Positions 25,444 through 36,400 of a stretch of 64,000 nucleotides of DNA are shown piece after piece. The DNA comes from Arthrobotrys musiformis (Eukaryota > Ascomycota > Orbiliomycetes > Orbiliales > Orbiliaceae), in NCBI GenBank assembly GCA_036971715.1, contig JAVHJL010000005.1, forward strand, positions 1,798,001 through 1,862,000, given 5' to 3'. The notes under the pieces are model-generated. The model was not told the origin of the DNA. It saw only the letters and a list, made by a program, of their open reading frames with translations, and ran no database searches. Position 1 is the first letter of the stretch. Every line of letters begins with the position of its first letter. The translations under genes and the position numbers were made by a program.

Positions 25444-27698
25444 ATGAGCGACAATGGTCGGTTTCGTGGCCCAGGATTCGATTTCTATCACCTTTCGATT
25501 ACAGATAGGCAGGTCTTCTGCGGAGAGACGCACCCCCGGTACCCCCCACCCTCGAGGGATATTGCTAGAGAACAATTAAACATGTCAGTTGGCGAGGGAA
25601 GCAATAGCTACAATCTAAAAACTTCCGAGGAATCCATATTAGCGTTTTCGAATAGTGGAGCTTTGTTGGATCCACAGTTTTGGCCGGGTAAGCTATATGA
25701 GGTCGGGGCGAGCTCTGGTGAAATACGGGTGTTTTTTGAATCTACGGGGGTAATTAAAGGGTTCGACGCAGAGGGAGCCAATGAGAAAATTGAGAAAAAT
25801 GATGTATTATGCCTGTGAAATCCAACAACAATATCAGGAGTGCAGGCTAACTTAACTTATAATCAGGGGGGTCCCGCTGCCGCCACACCTCAAGACGACC
25901 GCCAGCTGCAGGAGCCTGTCTCGCACCCATACATAGACGCCGCAGAGGACGAACACCAGCAGGAGCTACCTTCAAAGTTAGTCCCTGACCAGGATTTTGG
26001 CCTCGACCTCAGTGCCATTCAGCTGCTATTACCTCAAGGTGAGAGCGTTTTGCAATCATCGAATGGTGAAATTGTTAGCCCCGATTTCAACCGGGAGTTT
26101 GTCACCGTTGCAATGAAGCTTTTACAAAAAATTCGTAACGCGGCAAAACAGCCTAATAGATCCCACCAACTTCGTTCATTTGTTCAAGATTTGGGGGAGC
26201 TCAATGACGTCGTCAAAACTGGCCTTGATTCTCTGAAATCGGTCTTCGAAAAACGGGCGCCCTCTCGCCTGAAAGACATATACTGCTTTCTTCATGTGGC
26301 CTATGCACTTTCACGTGTGTACAAGGGGGACGAAGATTCGGATTTACCGTCAAAAGCCTTCAGGAGGGATCTATATACCTTTCGTGGCTGTCTCCCCTCC
26401 GAACCTGAGGAGCCTAGTCAAGATTTCAGCCCTCGAGATCTGTTCGACGAAATCGTCGGGATTATGTGGGAAGAGTTTGAAGAAGGTCTGAAATGGGTTA
26501 TCCCGCGTTTGGAGGAGATGTCTCCGGGTTTTTGGCAGTCAATTTCCCGCCGAGAACAAGCTGGGGGAGACCATCACCAAATCGATAGTCGCATCTATGA
26601 AATGCCGGTGCCCCTGAAAGAGTTGATGCCCCAAATTAGCCCTACTTGGGCACCTGGATCGTGTGCAACAATGGATGGTCCCGATCCGCTGGGAGCTGGT
26701 GAGCCCGGAAAAAAGCTTGAGCGGATCTTGAATACGACAGTTTTTCGGGACACCGTTATGATATTGGGCGGTAAGTTGACTTTTTTCACGATTCGAAACT
26801 TTCGAACGTTCAAAATACTTCGAAGAATTACATATAGCTAATCAATATTCCATTCCAGGGCTTTGCATCCAGCAATTTTATTATCCTATGTTGTTACGGT
26901 GAAGTCGATGGACTATTGTACTGGACCGGCAGGGACCCAAAGCTGAAGGATACCCTTCAAGACACACTCAACAAGAACAACGCCACCGGTTGTGGGAGTT
27001 GCGCGAATCCATACGTAGACCCGGAAGAGGGCTGCTTCTTGTGCCAGAACTTCATGAAGTTCATATCAGACGCCCAATGGGCCGTGATTCTCTGGTTGCA
27101 TACCGAAATCCTCCTCGCTGTTGCTAAGATTGCACGCGGGTTTGTTACAACTGCTCCTGAATCCCCCCCCCTAGAGCCGCAAATTTCACAAGAAAATCAA
27201 GATCAAACCTCGACGGAAATGGACCTCGACGAAGACATTAGTGCCCAGCCTCAGACGTCTGCCGAGATGCCAGGCCAGGCTTTGAAAGAGTCACCAAAGC
27301 GAGAGTCTCCGGACCCGGAAGGGCGGCCTGGACCATCGAAATCGGGAATGCGCAAGCCTCGCGCAGGAAATAAACGTTCGGGGAAATTCCGGTGCGATGA
27401 GCCTGGTTGCGGTTATGGTCCGGTTGTTTCGTTGCAAACACTCAACCAGCATATGGCTCGACATCACGATGAGGAAGCCACCAAGAACACGATAATCTGT
27501 GGCTATCAGGGCTGTCATCATCAGCGAAGGGTAACAGTCTCGTTAAAGTATGGCAACCGGGATGACAACATGCGGACTCATATGCGTGACCACCACGCCT
27601 TCAACAGCGAGATGCTGAAGCAGTGGAAAGCAGTATTTACTGGAGATAAACCATCCTGGGACTTTGAGGAAGACAATTCACCCTCTACGAGCTCATGA
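25444..27698 (+). CDS. Fungal C2H2-type zinc-finger protein, paralogue B (about 685 aa; one junction uncertain)
   Basis: Proposed exons 25444..25803, 25867..26770, 26905..27698. It has the architecture of the upstream paralogue: a helical domain (about 195-330) with the signature YCFLHVAYALSR and a DLFDEIVGIMWEEFEEGLKW segment, a CxxC pair cluster (CGSC...CFLC, about 451-468), then two C2H2-like fingers, CDEPGC...HMARHH and CGYQGC...HMRDHH. An acidic/Pro linker separates them. The last intron is uncertain. A better acceptor at 26858 would encode GLCIQQFYYPMLL, resembling paralogue A at the same place, but then meets TGA at 26900 unless one base is skipped. The acceptor at 26904 gives an open frame but loses that segment. 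So this is either a splice variant, a frameshift or a base error. Confidence 0.75.
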
Positions 27699-28452
27699 TT
27701 CATTTCACATACACCTGTGGTCTTCACTCCATACATTTTCTTTTCCCCTTTTAGCCCCGTGGGCCCTTGTTTGCGGTTCTTTAATAGCGCTCAATGATTT
27801 TGTGGGATATGTTTGGGAGCCTGTCTGTCGTTTTGATGTCTAATACCTCTTGAGTTACGATTTGCATTGCTGGGTTTTATCTTTCTTTATCTTCTTCTTA
27901 TTTTTCTTTACCTTCTTTTATTCCTCTCAATGCGCCGGGACGCCTTTTTCACTTTATTCTTCTCTGGTTTCACTGTATCCTTCTTCTGGAGAAAAAATGT
28001 TGCTAGCGAAAAAATAGCTTAATAGAAAGCGCCTTGTACTTGTCTCGTTGTCAGTGCCAGACTCCTCAACTTGTATTGTACCCACATTACACTATACGTT
28101 CCCGGAGAGGGAAAATGGGAGAATGGTATCGCCTAAAGTCGCGGTGTTGCATTTTTGAAATCCCGCGTTGTCGGCTATCATGGCAAAGAAACCTGTGTAA
28201 CCAATAATAGCGTGTTCAAATGTCATGCGATTTTCCGACGTCACTCTTCCAAACCCTCGAAAACCATCCTCGATATCAATCCCACCGCAGATGGCGCGCG
28301 CACACCCACGGGTCGAGATAAAACGTTTATAAGCCGTCTTCGTCGAGACCAGATGTAGTCTTCCGATTAGTGTCCGAAAGAATAACCTCACGCTACTGCC
28401 CGACGATTTCACCCCCCACCTACGAGTATCGATATCGATAAGGTTCGTCGAG
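27699..28452. other. Intergenic spacer before HTH-like gene
   Basis: T-rich 3' flank of paralogue B, then GC-richer sequence. Overlapping frames on both strands (28092-28412 minus, 28155-28358 plus) have no recognisable domain. A 14-bp palindrome TATCGATATCGATA lies at 28427-28440, 13 bp upstream of the next ATG. Confidence 0.4.
28427..28440. promoter_or_regulatory. 14-bp palindrome TATCGATATCGATA just upstream of a start codon
   Basis: Perfect self-complementary sequence 13 bp before the ATG at 28453. A related 18-bp palindrome occurs at 39547-39564 between the NLR and AAA genes. It could be a dimeric factor site; no known fungal factor is assigned. Confidence 0.25.
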
Positions 28453-29120
28453 ATGGGTTCCGCGGCTTCGAAGACCTCACAGACCGCACGGCGATTACCT
28501 GTTCAAAATGCCGCGAAGCGGTTACAGCGGCAGGGTACACCTTCATCATCATCACCACCTTCCGTAAACCCGAATACACTCCCGTCATTCACAAAATCCG
28601 ATGGTCAGTCACACCCCGCCCCATAAACCCCAATAATAAAAATCTAACAAAATATACCACAGAAATCCTAAAAGACTCCCAAGACCCCCACTTCTCCTCC
28701 ATGCTCCGAACACTGGGCACAGTCTCCCACCAAAACGCCCCAACAGATCCAACCCCTTCCTCCATCCCTCCCCCCCAACTCTCAAAACCCACCCGCGCCC
28801 ACCATTCCCAATCCCCCACATTGTTAATCCTACAATCCCGTGAATCGCAGGCGGAGGCTATATCGGACTCCCCGCAGGATTACCTCGATATCTTCCGAAT
28901 ACGCGATGTGGTCATGATGCGGGAGGGTATTAACCTCAACGGCGGGGATAACAGACGGAGAATGAGGGATGATGAGATCGAGAAGAGGTTAGGGCTGAAG
29001 AGGGGGATTTTGGCGACGTTGGGGAGTAGAGTTGGACATACCGGGGTGCAGATTAGGGAGGATAAAGAGGCCGAGGGGGTGAAGGAGGGGGAACCGGCGG
29101 TGGAGTTTGTCAGTTTTTGA
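28453..29120 (+). CDS. Small HTH-like fungal protein with N-myristoylation motif (202 aa)
   Basis: Exons 28453..28603 and 28663..29120, phase-1 intron 28604..28662 (GTCAGT donor). The start MGSAASK fits the N-myristoylation consensus (Gly2, Ser6, Lys7), suggesting membrane association. Residues 8-60 are Ser/Pro-rich; the middle holds EILKDSQDPHFSSMLRTLG. The C-terminal half has a winged-helix/HTH-like pattern: DYLDIFRIRDVVMMREG, RRMRDDEIEKRLGLKRGIL, then a TLGSRVGHTG end. I recall similar unnamed proteins across Pezizomycotina with the same order (MGSS start, DPHF box, IEKxLxLKxG box), but no function is established. A 3' Glu-rich tail ends in VEFVSF. Confidence 0.8.
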
Positions 29121-29806
29121 TAAATCATTTTAAACCCCATATGGTGTGTTAAGAGGTCACGAGGGCCTGCTTTGGAGGGTAGGGAAAGGGGAGGATTGTA
29201 TATATGATGTATTCTTATCATGGGTAGTGTACGATAGTTCTTGACGTGGGTGGGCATGATCTCTCAATCCGACGGGCGTTTTGGGAGTTCTTTTTTTCTA
29301 ATATTACCAATGACCAGCTAATGCAGCAAAGTATTATCAAAAAGTCTTATATAAGATCCTTTAAGCAGTATACTGATGAAATATGTTCTTTTGTATACAC
29401 ATGTTCTCCGGAGCCGAGAGGTATAACATCGCGCGAAATCCGCCAATATCAAAAAAAATAAAATATAAAATATAAAATATAAGAACCAAAAGCACTAAAA
29501 GATATCTTTTGATGCACGAAAATTTTTCGAATAGCCGTATGGACGCGAGAGGGTATGCTTTTCCTTGCTTGCCGTTCATCGAATAGAATAGAATATAAAA
29601 ATTAAACGAGTGAAAAACCCGAAAAAAGAAGAGGAGAAGGGGAAAATTCCGTACAAAAAAAAGGGTCTTCGGGGTTTTTTTTCCTCAAATCCCTAATGTG
29701 ACGACGTATACCTGTCTTTTTCTTTCTTTCTTTCGTCCTTACCGGCTGTATTATACTACAATCTGCCCTTCACGCTGTTGTGTCACCGAACTTCGGTGGG
29801 TTAACT
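29121..29806. other. Convergent 3' spacer
   Basis: AT-rich region between the HTH-like gene (plus) and the mitochondrial-protein gene (minus). Contains AAATATAAAATATAAAATAT-like sequence near 29455-29480 and TTTC tracts near 29720. No gene seen. Confidence 0.4.
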
Positions 29807-30358
29807 TCATTTCTTTGAAGCTTTCGCAAGTTGATCTTCGAGGACTCGGAACCTCGCCTCGACGCGTTGGCATGTAGCTCGTAGGCTCTATTCCAAAACC
29901 ATTAGCATATCTCCATTCCCCTCCCTCCTACCAATACCCCCCAATGGAAGTGACGGGGAGAAACATACAGCAAAGTCCTCCATCAGAATATCATCCCGAA
30001 TCTTCCACTCACTCCGAAGATACGTAAAACTCGTCGCGAACGCTGCCATAAACGAGACCCCGTCAGCCATACTCCCTACCACCATATCCAATGAGAAACC
30101 ACATACCAAGACTGCTTCCGATCAAAAACCCAATAACCCTGTTCCCGAAAACCAATCGATCAATCATCCACTTCCTCTCTTAGCGAGCGGAGAAAGAGAA
30201 ACATACCCGCCTCTGAACCCCCCACTGCTCTTCTTAACCGTCACCGTAGCCGCAGGTGTTCCAGCCGCCTGACCCAACCTCAACGAACCGGAGAAACACC
30301 TTCGCGATGCGAGCGATGTGTGCGAAATGATCGGACGGAGTGCGGTGCGGGATAACAT
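29807..30358 (-). CDS. Small conserved mitochondrial membrane protein (112 aa, four exons)
   Basis: Exons 30358..30207, 30138..30107, 30042..29969, 29887..29807; total 339 nt. Residues 1-30 are a mitochondrial presequence (MLSRTALRPIISHTSLASRR; Arg/Ser-rich, no acid). After GGFRGG a short hydrophobic segment (VIGFLIGSSLAFATSFTYL) probably spans the inner membrane. A helical, coiled-coil-like tail follows: SEWKIRDDILMEDFA and ATCQRVEARFRVLEDQL. The presequence-GGFRGG-TM-coil layout matches a small conserved fungal mitochondrial family I know without a function name. Exon 2 is only 32 nt. Intron 2 uses the acceptor at 30043, with a CTGAC branch site; nearer AG sites would make a 31-nt intron and a stop. 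The gene is convergent with the HTH-like gene. Confidence 0.8.
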
Positions 30359-31298
30359 TATTTTTTGTAATTAATTATTTTTTGTATCTGAAAAAGACCG
30401 AACAAACTTTTTTTTCGGGTTGAGCGGACGGGACGTCGGGTATGAGTGATATTTCTCCTTCGAACGAAGCTTGTGGTTTTACCGGATAAGGATAAAATAG
30501 CGGCGGAGGAGGAAGATGGAAAGGTTTTTTTATGTAACAAAAAGAGCTGCAGACGGAAGTGGAAGGGGAGATGGGATGCGGATGGAGATGGGGGGAGGAG
30601 GGGAGTTGGCCTCGGAAACTAGTTGGAGTGACGTTGACTGGGTTCTGACCCCGGTCGTCGGGCGGGTTTCTTCCTCGTTGCTTGATTTGCTGTGGGGAAA
30701 AGGCTAAACGGGGAGGGGCAAACAACCACCCATTTCCCGCTGTGCTCTCGCTTTCCCGCACGCGACTTTGTACTTCCATGGCCACATTATAGTATATAAG
30801 ATAAGATAAAATAAAGTAAAATAGAATATTGGAGAGCGATAGACCGGAAAGTAGACAGCTTTTGGATTTTGTTTGTCGAGGCTAGAAGTACAGTCCTTTG
30901 GGCAGTAGACATATGTATATGTACAGAATGTACAGGGTTATATACTTTATAGAGCAATACTAAAAAAAAGGAGAGGCCAATGCGATGCTTCAATAGAAAT
31001 GAAAAGAAAAACTCCATCCGATCCCCCCAGAATCCTGAGAGCAAGAATGATCTTGCTCTTCTATAAAAACGGATACCGCCTTAGCAAAGCAAGGAAGTAT
31101 CTCATGCAATGGTCATTAGTAAATGTAAATAAAGAAGAGAAAAGAGCCTTAAAGGAATGAAACCGGCCCAGTGAAAAATATATATACCGCCCTTTCGCAG
31201 CAATAACTTTTGGGTGTAAAAGGGTGGAGTGTCGTCGTCGTCAAGAATCCCAACATCAAACATCGTCACTATCGTATCAAAACTCCAATATTCACCCC
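30359..31298. other. Spacer upstream of the mitochondrial-protein gene
   Basis: Contains the 5' region of the small mitochondrial gene and the 3' flank of the carrier gene, both minus. The 136-aa minus-strand frame at 30375-30785 is Pro/Ser-rich without a domain and I do not call it. AAATA-rich at 30785-30830. Confidence 0.35.
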
Positions 31299-32897
31299 CT
31301 ATTCTTTCTCTTGCTCCTTCATCCTCATCGCAGCCTTCTTTCCGATCTCGTAACTCGAGATCATAATTGCGCATGCCGGTGCGACCTTCAACATCCTCGG
31401 AATACACCCTCTAAACAATCCTCTAACCCCCTCATGGCCATAAATCTCAGCCAAAACCTTCGGCATGCTCCCCTCACTGCTCATGGTTGCTGCGGCCGTA
31501 GCTGTAGATCCACCACTAGCAACATCACTGGAAGCCCTCCATACCTGTCTCCTGGTCTTCCCGACATCAAACGGTGTTGTAACAAATGCAGCAACAGCAC
31601 CGCTTGTTGCCCCCGCCACAAACGAATCAATGAACGTAGCTTTATCTTCTTCCTTCGCCAACGTTTCATTATCTATAATCCGGTGTCTTTCAATCGGCCC
31701 GAGGTGGTGAGATCGTCCGTACCTCTCCTCAGCAAGGAATGCACGAACAGTCTCATACCCCCACCAATATATTCCCGAAAACGGTACATCCCTCCATAAC
31801 GTCAACATTAATCCTCTCCATAGTGACGTCACACCTTGCTGGGCAACCATACTCCTAACACTGTCGATAGTGTGTCGAAACGCGGAAACGCTATTTTCCG
31901 CAGCTGCACGGCTACCGGGATTCGGATGAGCAGCAGCCTGAAGTCTCGTCTTGAACAGTTCCATCGGGGCGATCACAGTCGCCGCTATCGTCCTTGCCAG
32001 ACTCCCAGCTATCAAGGGCGCCATATTATCCGATAATTTAGATAAAGGCGACCGACTCGAGTAACGTAGCGATTCATAACCCGTGAAATATATCACATTT
32101 GCGGGGATGGACATGAGTAACGTTGGTGATAGACCACGGTATAAACTCTGTAGTCCCTCATTTCTGGCGATTTTAACGAGACCTTCCCAGGTCCCTGTGA
32201 ATCTATGGGAGGAAGTAGTTTCGATGAGACACGATGCAGCGTCTACTGATGGTTTTGTGAGAGAAGATGAACCTGGAACGGTGGTTCCGATGGTCGGATA
32301 CGCGAGACAGAGCTCGTTCGTCGATGAAACCCAGAAGACTTCACGGCAGCAGGAGGTTACGCCCAAGTCGGAGATGGGACGGGAGATATGAGCAGCTGTA
32401 GGGAGCGAGAACGGCTGGGACGGTAGACGGTGGGAACGGAGGACAGCGGATGTGGTGGAGGAATTTGCGGCAGCAGCGGGTGGCGGGGTGTGCGACTGTG
32501 CCTGGAGACGGACTCTGACTACATCAAGAGGTGTAACTGCAATACAAAAATAATAATAAAAAATTTGATAGAAATTAGCATCGAAACCAACCGAATAACG
32601 AGCAGAAAGAAAGAGGGCAGTACCTATGAGAGAGGTCAAAAGACTACCACTACAGGCAGCTAGCATCCGCTGAGTCGCAGGGACTTCTACAGTCCCCGAT
32701 CTCCGGCCAGGCATATCGGACTGGTGTATATGAAGATCCCGGGCTCCACTGTGATCATGTTCTGGTCGGAAATGGTAGCTATCATCTGAGCGATCCGAAG
32801 GCAGGTTGAATTGGTCCGTCGAGTATGGTGAAGATGAAGATGTATGGGGGTGATGATGGTGATGGTGAGAGGGAGGCGAGACGCCACTCATTGCCAA
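31299..32897 (-). CDS. Mitochondrial carrier, Mtm1/SLC25A39-40 type (503 aa)
   Basis: Exons 32897..32624 and 32536..31299; the 87-nt intron 32623..32537 is a multiple of three with no stop, so the unspliced frame is also open. Inner-membrane carrier with three repeats of two TM helices and the signatures TPLDVVRVRLQ, APMELFKTRLQ and TPFDVGKTRRQ. Their PxDxx[RK] variants and the APMELFKTRLQ repeat resemble Mtm1. Mtm1 supports manganese loading of Sod2, and SLC25A39/40 import glutathione (family knowledge). The N terminus (1-60) is a His- and Ser-rich extension (SHHHHHHPHTSSSSPY), longer than in yeast. An insertion between TM1 and TM2 (about 120-235) is also longer than in the shortest carriers. 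The C terminus ends in a basic stretch. Confidence 0.88.
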   Translation of the reverse strand: MAMSGVSPPSHHHHHHPHTSSSSPYSTDQFNLPSDRSDDSYHFRPEHDHSGARDLHIHQSDMPGRRSGTVEVPATQRMLAACSGSLLTSLIGTALFLSARYSVGFDANFYQIFYYYFCIAVTPLDVVRVRLQAQSHTPPPAAAANSSTTSAVLRSHRLPSQPFSLPTAAHISRPISDLGVTSCCREVFWVSSTNELCLAYPTIGTTVPGSSSLTKPSVDAASCLIETTSSHRFTGTWEGLVKIARNEGLQSLYRGLSPTLLMSIPANVIYFTGYESLRYSSRSPLSKLSDNMAPLIAGSLARTIAATVIAPMELFKTRLQAAAHPNPGSRAAAENSVSAFRHTIDSVRSMVAQQGVTSLWRGLMLTLWRDVPFSGIYWWGYETVRAFLAEERYGRSHHLGPIERHRIIDNETLAKEEDKATFIDSFVAGATSGAVAAFVTTPFDVGKTRRQVWRASSDVASGGSTATAAATMSSEGSMPKVLAEIYGHEGVRGLFRGCIPRMLKVAPACAIMISSYEIGKKAAMRMKEQEKE

Positions 32898-33467
32898 TAC
32901 AAAGAAAGAGATCTTTAATATGCAATGCAGATGGCCTGCAGGAATCCGAGTCCGAAAATCAAAGCCCTCAATCGAATCAAATCGAATATTTCCGCGGGCT
33001 GCACCGACACCGGAGTATCAAATGTAATATATATAAATGATATACGAGATCCAAAAAAAATGGTGAAGCTGATATCCAAGATCGTGTGGTACTTTCTAGA
33101 AAATAATAAAAAAAAAGATTCCGAGGTTATGCAGGTCTCTTGAGGGCGAGTAGGTCGACAGCAGCAGCAGCAGCGGTGTTTATTATCTTAGCTTATCAGA
33201 TCCAGATCATATATTAATTATCAGACCATCTGCCCCAATTTGCCCAATTTGCCCCGAAAATTTTCCTGCGGCGTCCGAATTTTGGCGTGTCGCCGATCGC
33301 CCGAACCACCGCCAAGCCTCGGCTGCAGTCGGCTAAACACTCGGACTTAATATATTAAACCCGATCGAGAATACAACACGGTAACGCTAAATTTAAATAT
33401 ATAAATTACAGATGTATAAATGTGAACAATAATCCATCCGACTACAGTAAGTACTTACGCAATAAAG
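32898..33467. other. Intergenic spacer between carrier and NLR genes
   Basis: Carrier-gene promoter on the left, NLR 3' flank on the right. Contains a CAG-like AGCAGCAGCAGCAG stretch near 33160 and AT-rich sequence with TATAAAT near 33400. No gene. Confidence 0.35.
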
Positions 33468-36400
33468 CTATAAGGTGGAGAGTGAGTCGGGTAGGTACTC
33501 CTGTTTTATCTCTTGTTTTATCTCCTGCTCACCCTCCCGCCGTGGGGAATAACTTCTCTTCCTCTGGCGGATTTCGTCCTCGCTACCGGGCTCTTCAAGC
33601 CGTCGTTTTTGACCGGCAATGTTGTGATTGGCCTTATCTTCTACCAGAATACACCGAGCGGTGGTCTGGAGACACTTCTGGCAGACATGGAAGTTGTCGC
33701 GATCGTAAGGTCCGCCATGACGCGTCAGAAGTACCTGGGATATCCCTTGGAAACCCTTATCGACTGCTATCTGCAATGCCGTTTTCCCTTCGTCGTTCTT
33801 CGCCTTGATATCCGCTCCATTCTCTAGCAAGATTTGAACCATACTCTCTTTTCCCGTAGCGGTAGCGTGCAGTAAGGGTGTTGACCGGCTATTGTCTTTG
33901 TGTTTAAGGCTGCACCCTGCTTCGATAAGAAGTGTAACCACTCCTTCTTCCCCGCTGTCGATGGCATAAAATAACGCTGTTCGACCGTTGTTGTCCGGAA
34001 TTCCCAGCGAAACGCCCTGGGCCAGCAGAAGTTTTGTAATCTTCTCAGACCCTACTCCCACAGCATGCGATAGTGCGGTACGGCCATCGAAGTCTGTTGC
34101 ATCCGTGGCCCCGTTTATTTCGTCCAAAAGGGGGAATTCGGGATCCGAATGTCGAACTTGAACCGCCCAGAGCACTCGATCGACCCCATTTTCAAAAAAG
34201 ATGCTCAGAATATCTCCTCTCCCGAGTTCAACGGCGCGACACATTGCCGTCAAACCTTCCTTTCTCTTTTGATAGGGATTAGCCCCGTTATTAAGGAGTG
34301 TTTTTATCACATGCCCGTGGCCTTTCTCTACGGCAAAGATCAATGCCATGTCGCTGCTTTCATACGTTGTTAAGTTGGGGTCGGCCCCACGATCAAGGAA
34401 TAGTTTCGTCATCGAATCAAATCCTCCATACGCAGAGTTATGTAGCGGTGTTTCACCTTTGAAACTTTGACCGTTTACGTCGGCCCCGAAGTTGATCAAT
34501 AACTCCGCTTCAGCTTCCTTCCCTAAAATTGCTGCGGCGCTAAGGGGTCCAAAACTATACGGCTTTTGTGAATCAGGCTTTGCTCCGTTTTCCAGCAATG
34601 TTTTCACTGCATCCGTATGTCCATTGTAAACAGCTGCAATAAGCGGCGTCATACCGCCTTCGGTCTTTATATCTGGGAGGGCGCCCTTGTCAAGTAGTTG
34701 GCGGACGACATTGCTATGTCCGGCAAAAGCAGCTAGCATAAGGGGTACTACGCCTCTTTCATCAGGTGAGTTGACGTCTAGGTTGGGATATTTGTCTAAG
34801 AGGGCGTTTACTAGAGCGGTTGAACCCATTCTGGAAGCAGAGAAGAGCAGCGACCAACGACGACCACTATCCTGTGAGAGCTTTACGTTGAGATCGAGAT
34901 TGAGATCGCATTTCGGGAGCATTAAATCGACAATATCCTTGTCCCCTTCTCTGATCGAGATATAGAAGGGGCTTAAACCTTTCCGGTCTTTCTTTTCAGG
35001 ATCGGACCCTCTTTCAACCAACATCTTCGTAACTTCTCCGTGGCCTCTCTCTGTCGCATAGGAAAGTGGCGTTTTACCTTCATCGTCTTCAACATCGAGC
35101 TTCACATTTCTCTCGAGTAACAAAACAACAGTGGCTTTCGTCTCACAAGCCTCGGCTGCGTGGGATAAAGGTGTTCGGCCGCTATTATCTTGGAGATCTG
35201 GGTTGACGCTCTTTTCCCGGAGTAGAAGCTCTGCCGGCTTTTTGTCTTTGTTTGCAGCGGCATAAGATAATGGACTTCTGCCGCTGTTGTCCTTCGAATC
35301 GGGGTCAACATCTTTATACCGTAGCAGCAACTTCATGATCGCCACGTGCCCGTTTTCAGCAGCGTGCGATAACAGCGTCCGTCCGTTTTTATCTATGGCA
35401 TTTATATTGGCGCCTTTCTCTAGGAGAATCCTTGCCACTTGTTCCATCGTCCCTTTGTCAGGGCGTTCCGCTTTACCAGCTAAAATCATATCGATGGGTC
35501 TATCTGGCAGAGGCTCCGCCACAGCATATGACAGCGGTGTTCGACCGGCTGAATCAGAACGGTCTATGTCGGCCCCCTTTTCGAGTAGTAACTTCACCAT
35601 ATTTATCATTCCTCCCTCAGCAGCGTGTGAGAGGGGTGTTCGGCAATTACTATCGAGAGAATCTGGATTGGCACCTTTCTCAAGAAGCAACTCGGCAGCG
35701 ACAACATTACCGAGCTCCAGGGACCGGGATAAAGGTGTTATCTTTTGATCCTCTGCCTTATCCAGTGCCCACGACACTGTAGTGAACCTATTGGTGTGCT
35801 GAAATGATGCCATCATATTATATATTTCCTTGTGATCGCGGTTTGGGGCCGGGGGTCTCTTCTCCGTGGCGAAGTAGCTCCTAAGAGTGGCGATCGATTT
35901 GGCTAACAGCCCTTCTTCAATGTATTTTTTCTTAGCCATACCGCGCAACTCCACGAGGTACTCCATTTGAAAATCGTTGTGAGTGGCAAGTGCGAAGATA
36001 GCTGTGATGGACCCGGCTATAGCACCATAAGCATAATCGAATTCCGCCGAATTAGCAAGAAGAAGCCGAATTACATCAGGAGTGGGACTGTGAGCTTCGA
36101 TGGACCAAGCTAGTGGGGTTCCGCCGTAAACGTCTTCGGTGTGAATATTAGCTCCATTGTCAAGGAGGAGGGATATGATATCCCTATGGCCTCCCAAAGC
36201 TGCCCAGTGTAGCGCTGTCCCACCGCTAACGTCCCTAGCGTTGATATCAACGTTGTTTTCAAGTAGAATTTTAACGACTGTCTTGTGCCCGTTAGCCGCA
36301 GCGTGCAATAGGGCGGTTCGTTTTCGATAGTCCTTCAAATCTGGATCAGCACCCCGACTTAGAAACCCTCCCACTACTTTCTCATGTCCTTCTGCCGCCG

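Noticed and set aside
28092..28412. 106-aa minus-strand frame and a 67-aa plus-strand frame overlapping it
   Set aside because: Neither has a domain or splice partners; they lie in the promoter of the HTH-like gene.
30375..30785. 136-aa minus-strand frame between the two mitochondrial genes
   Set aside because: Pro/Ser-rich, no domain, lies in the probable 5' region of the small mitochondrial gene.
31299..32897. Single 532-aa open frame for the carrier
   Set aside because: Contains a canonical 87-nt GT-AG intron; the segment breaks the first carrier repeat and is AT-rich, so the spliced 503-aa form is preferred.
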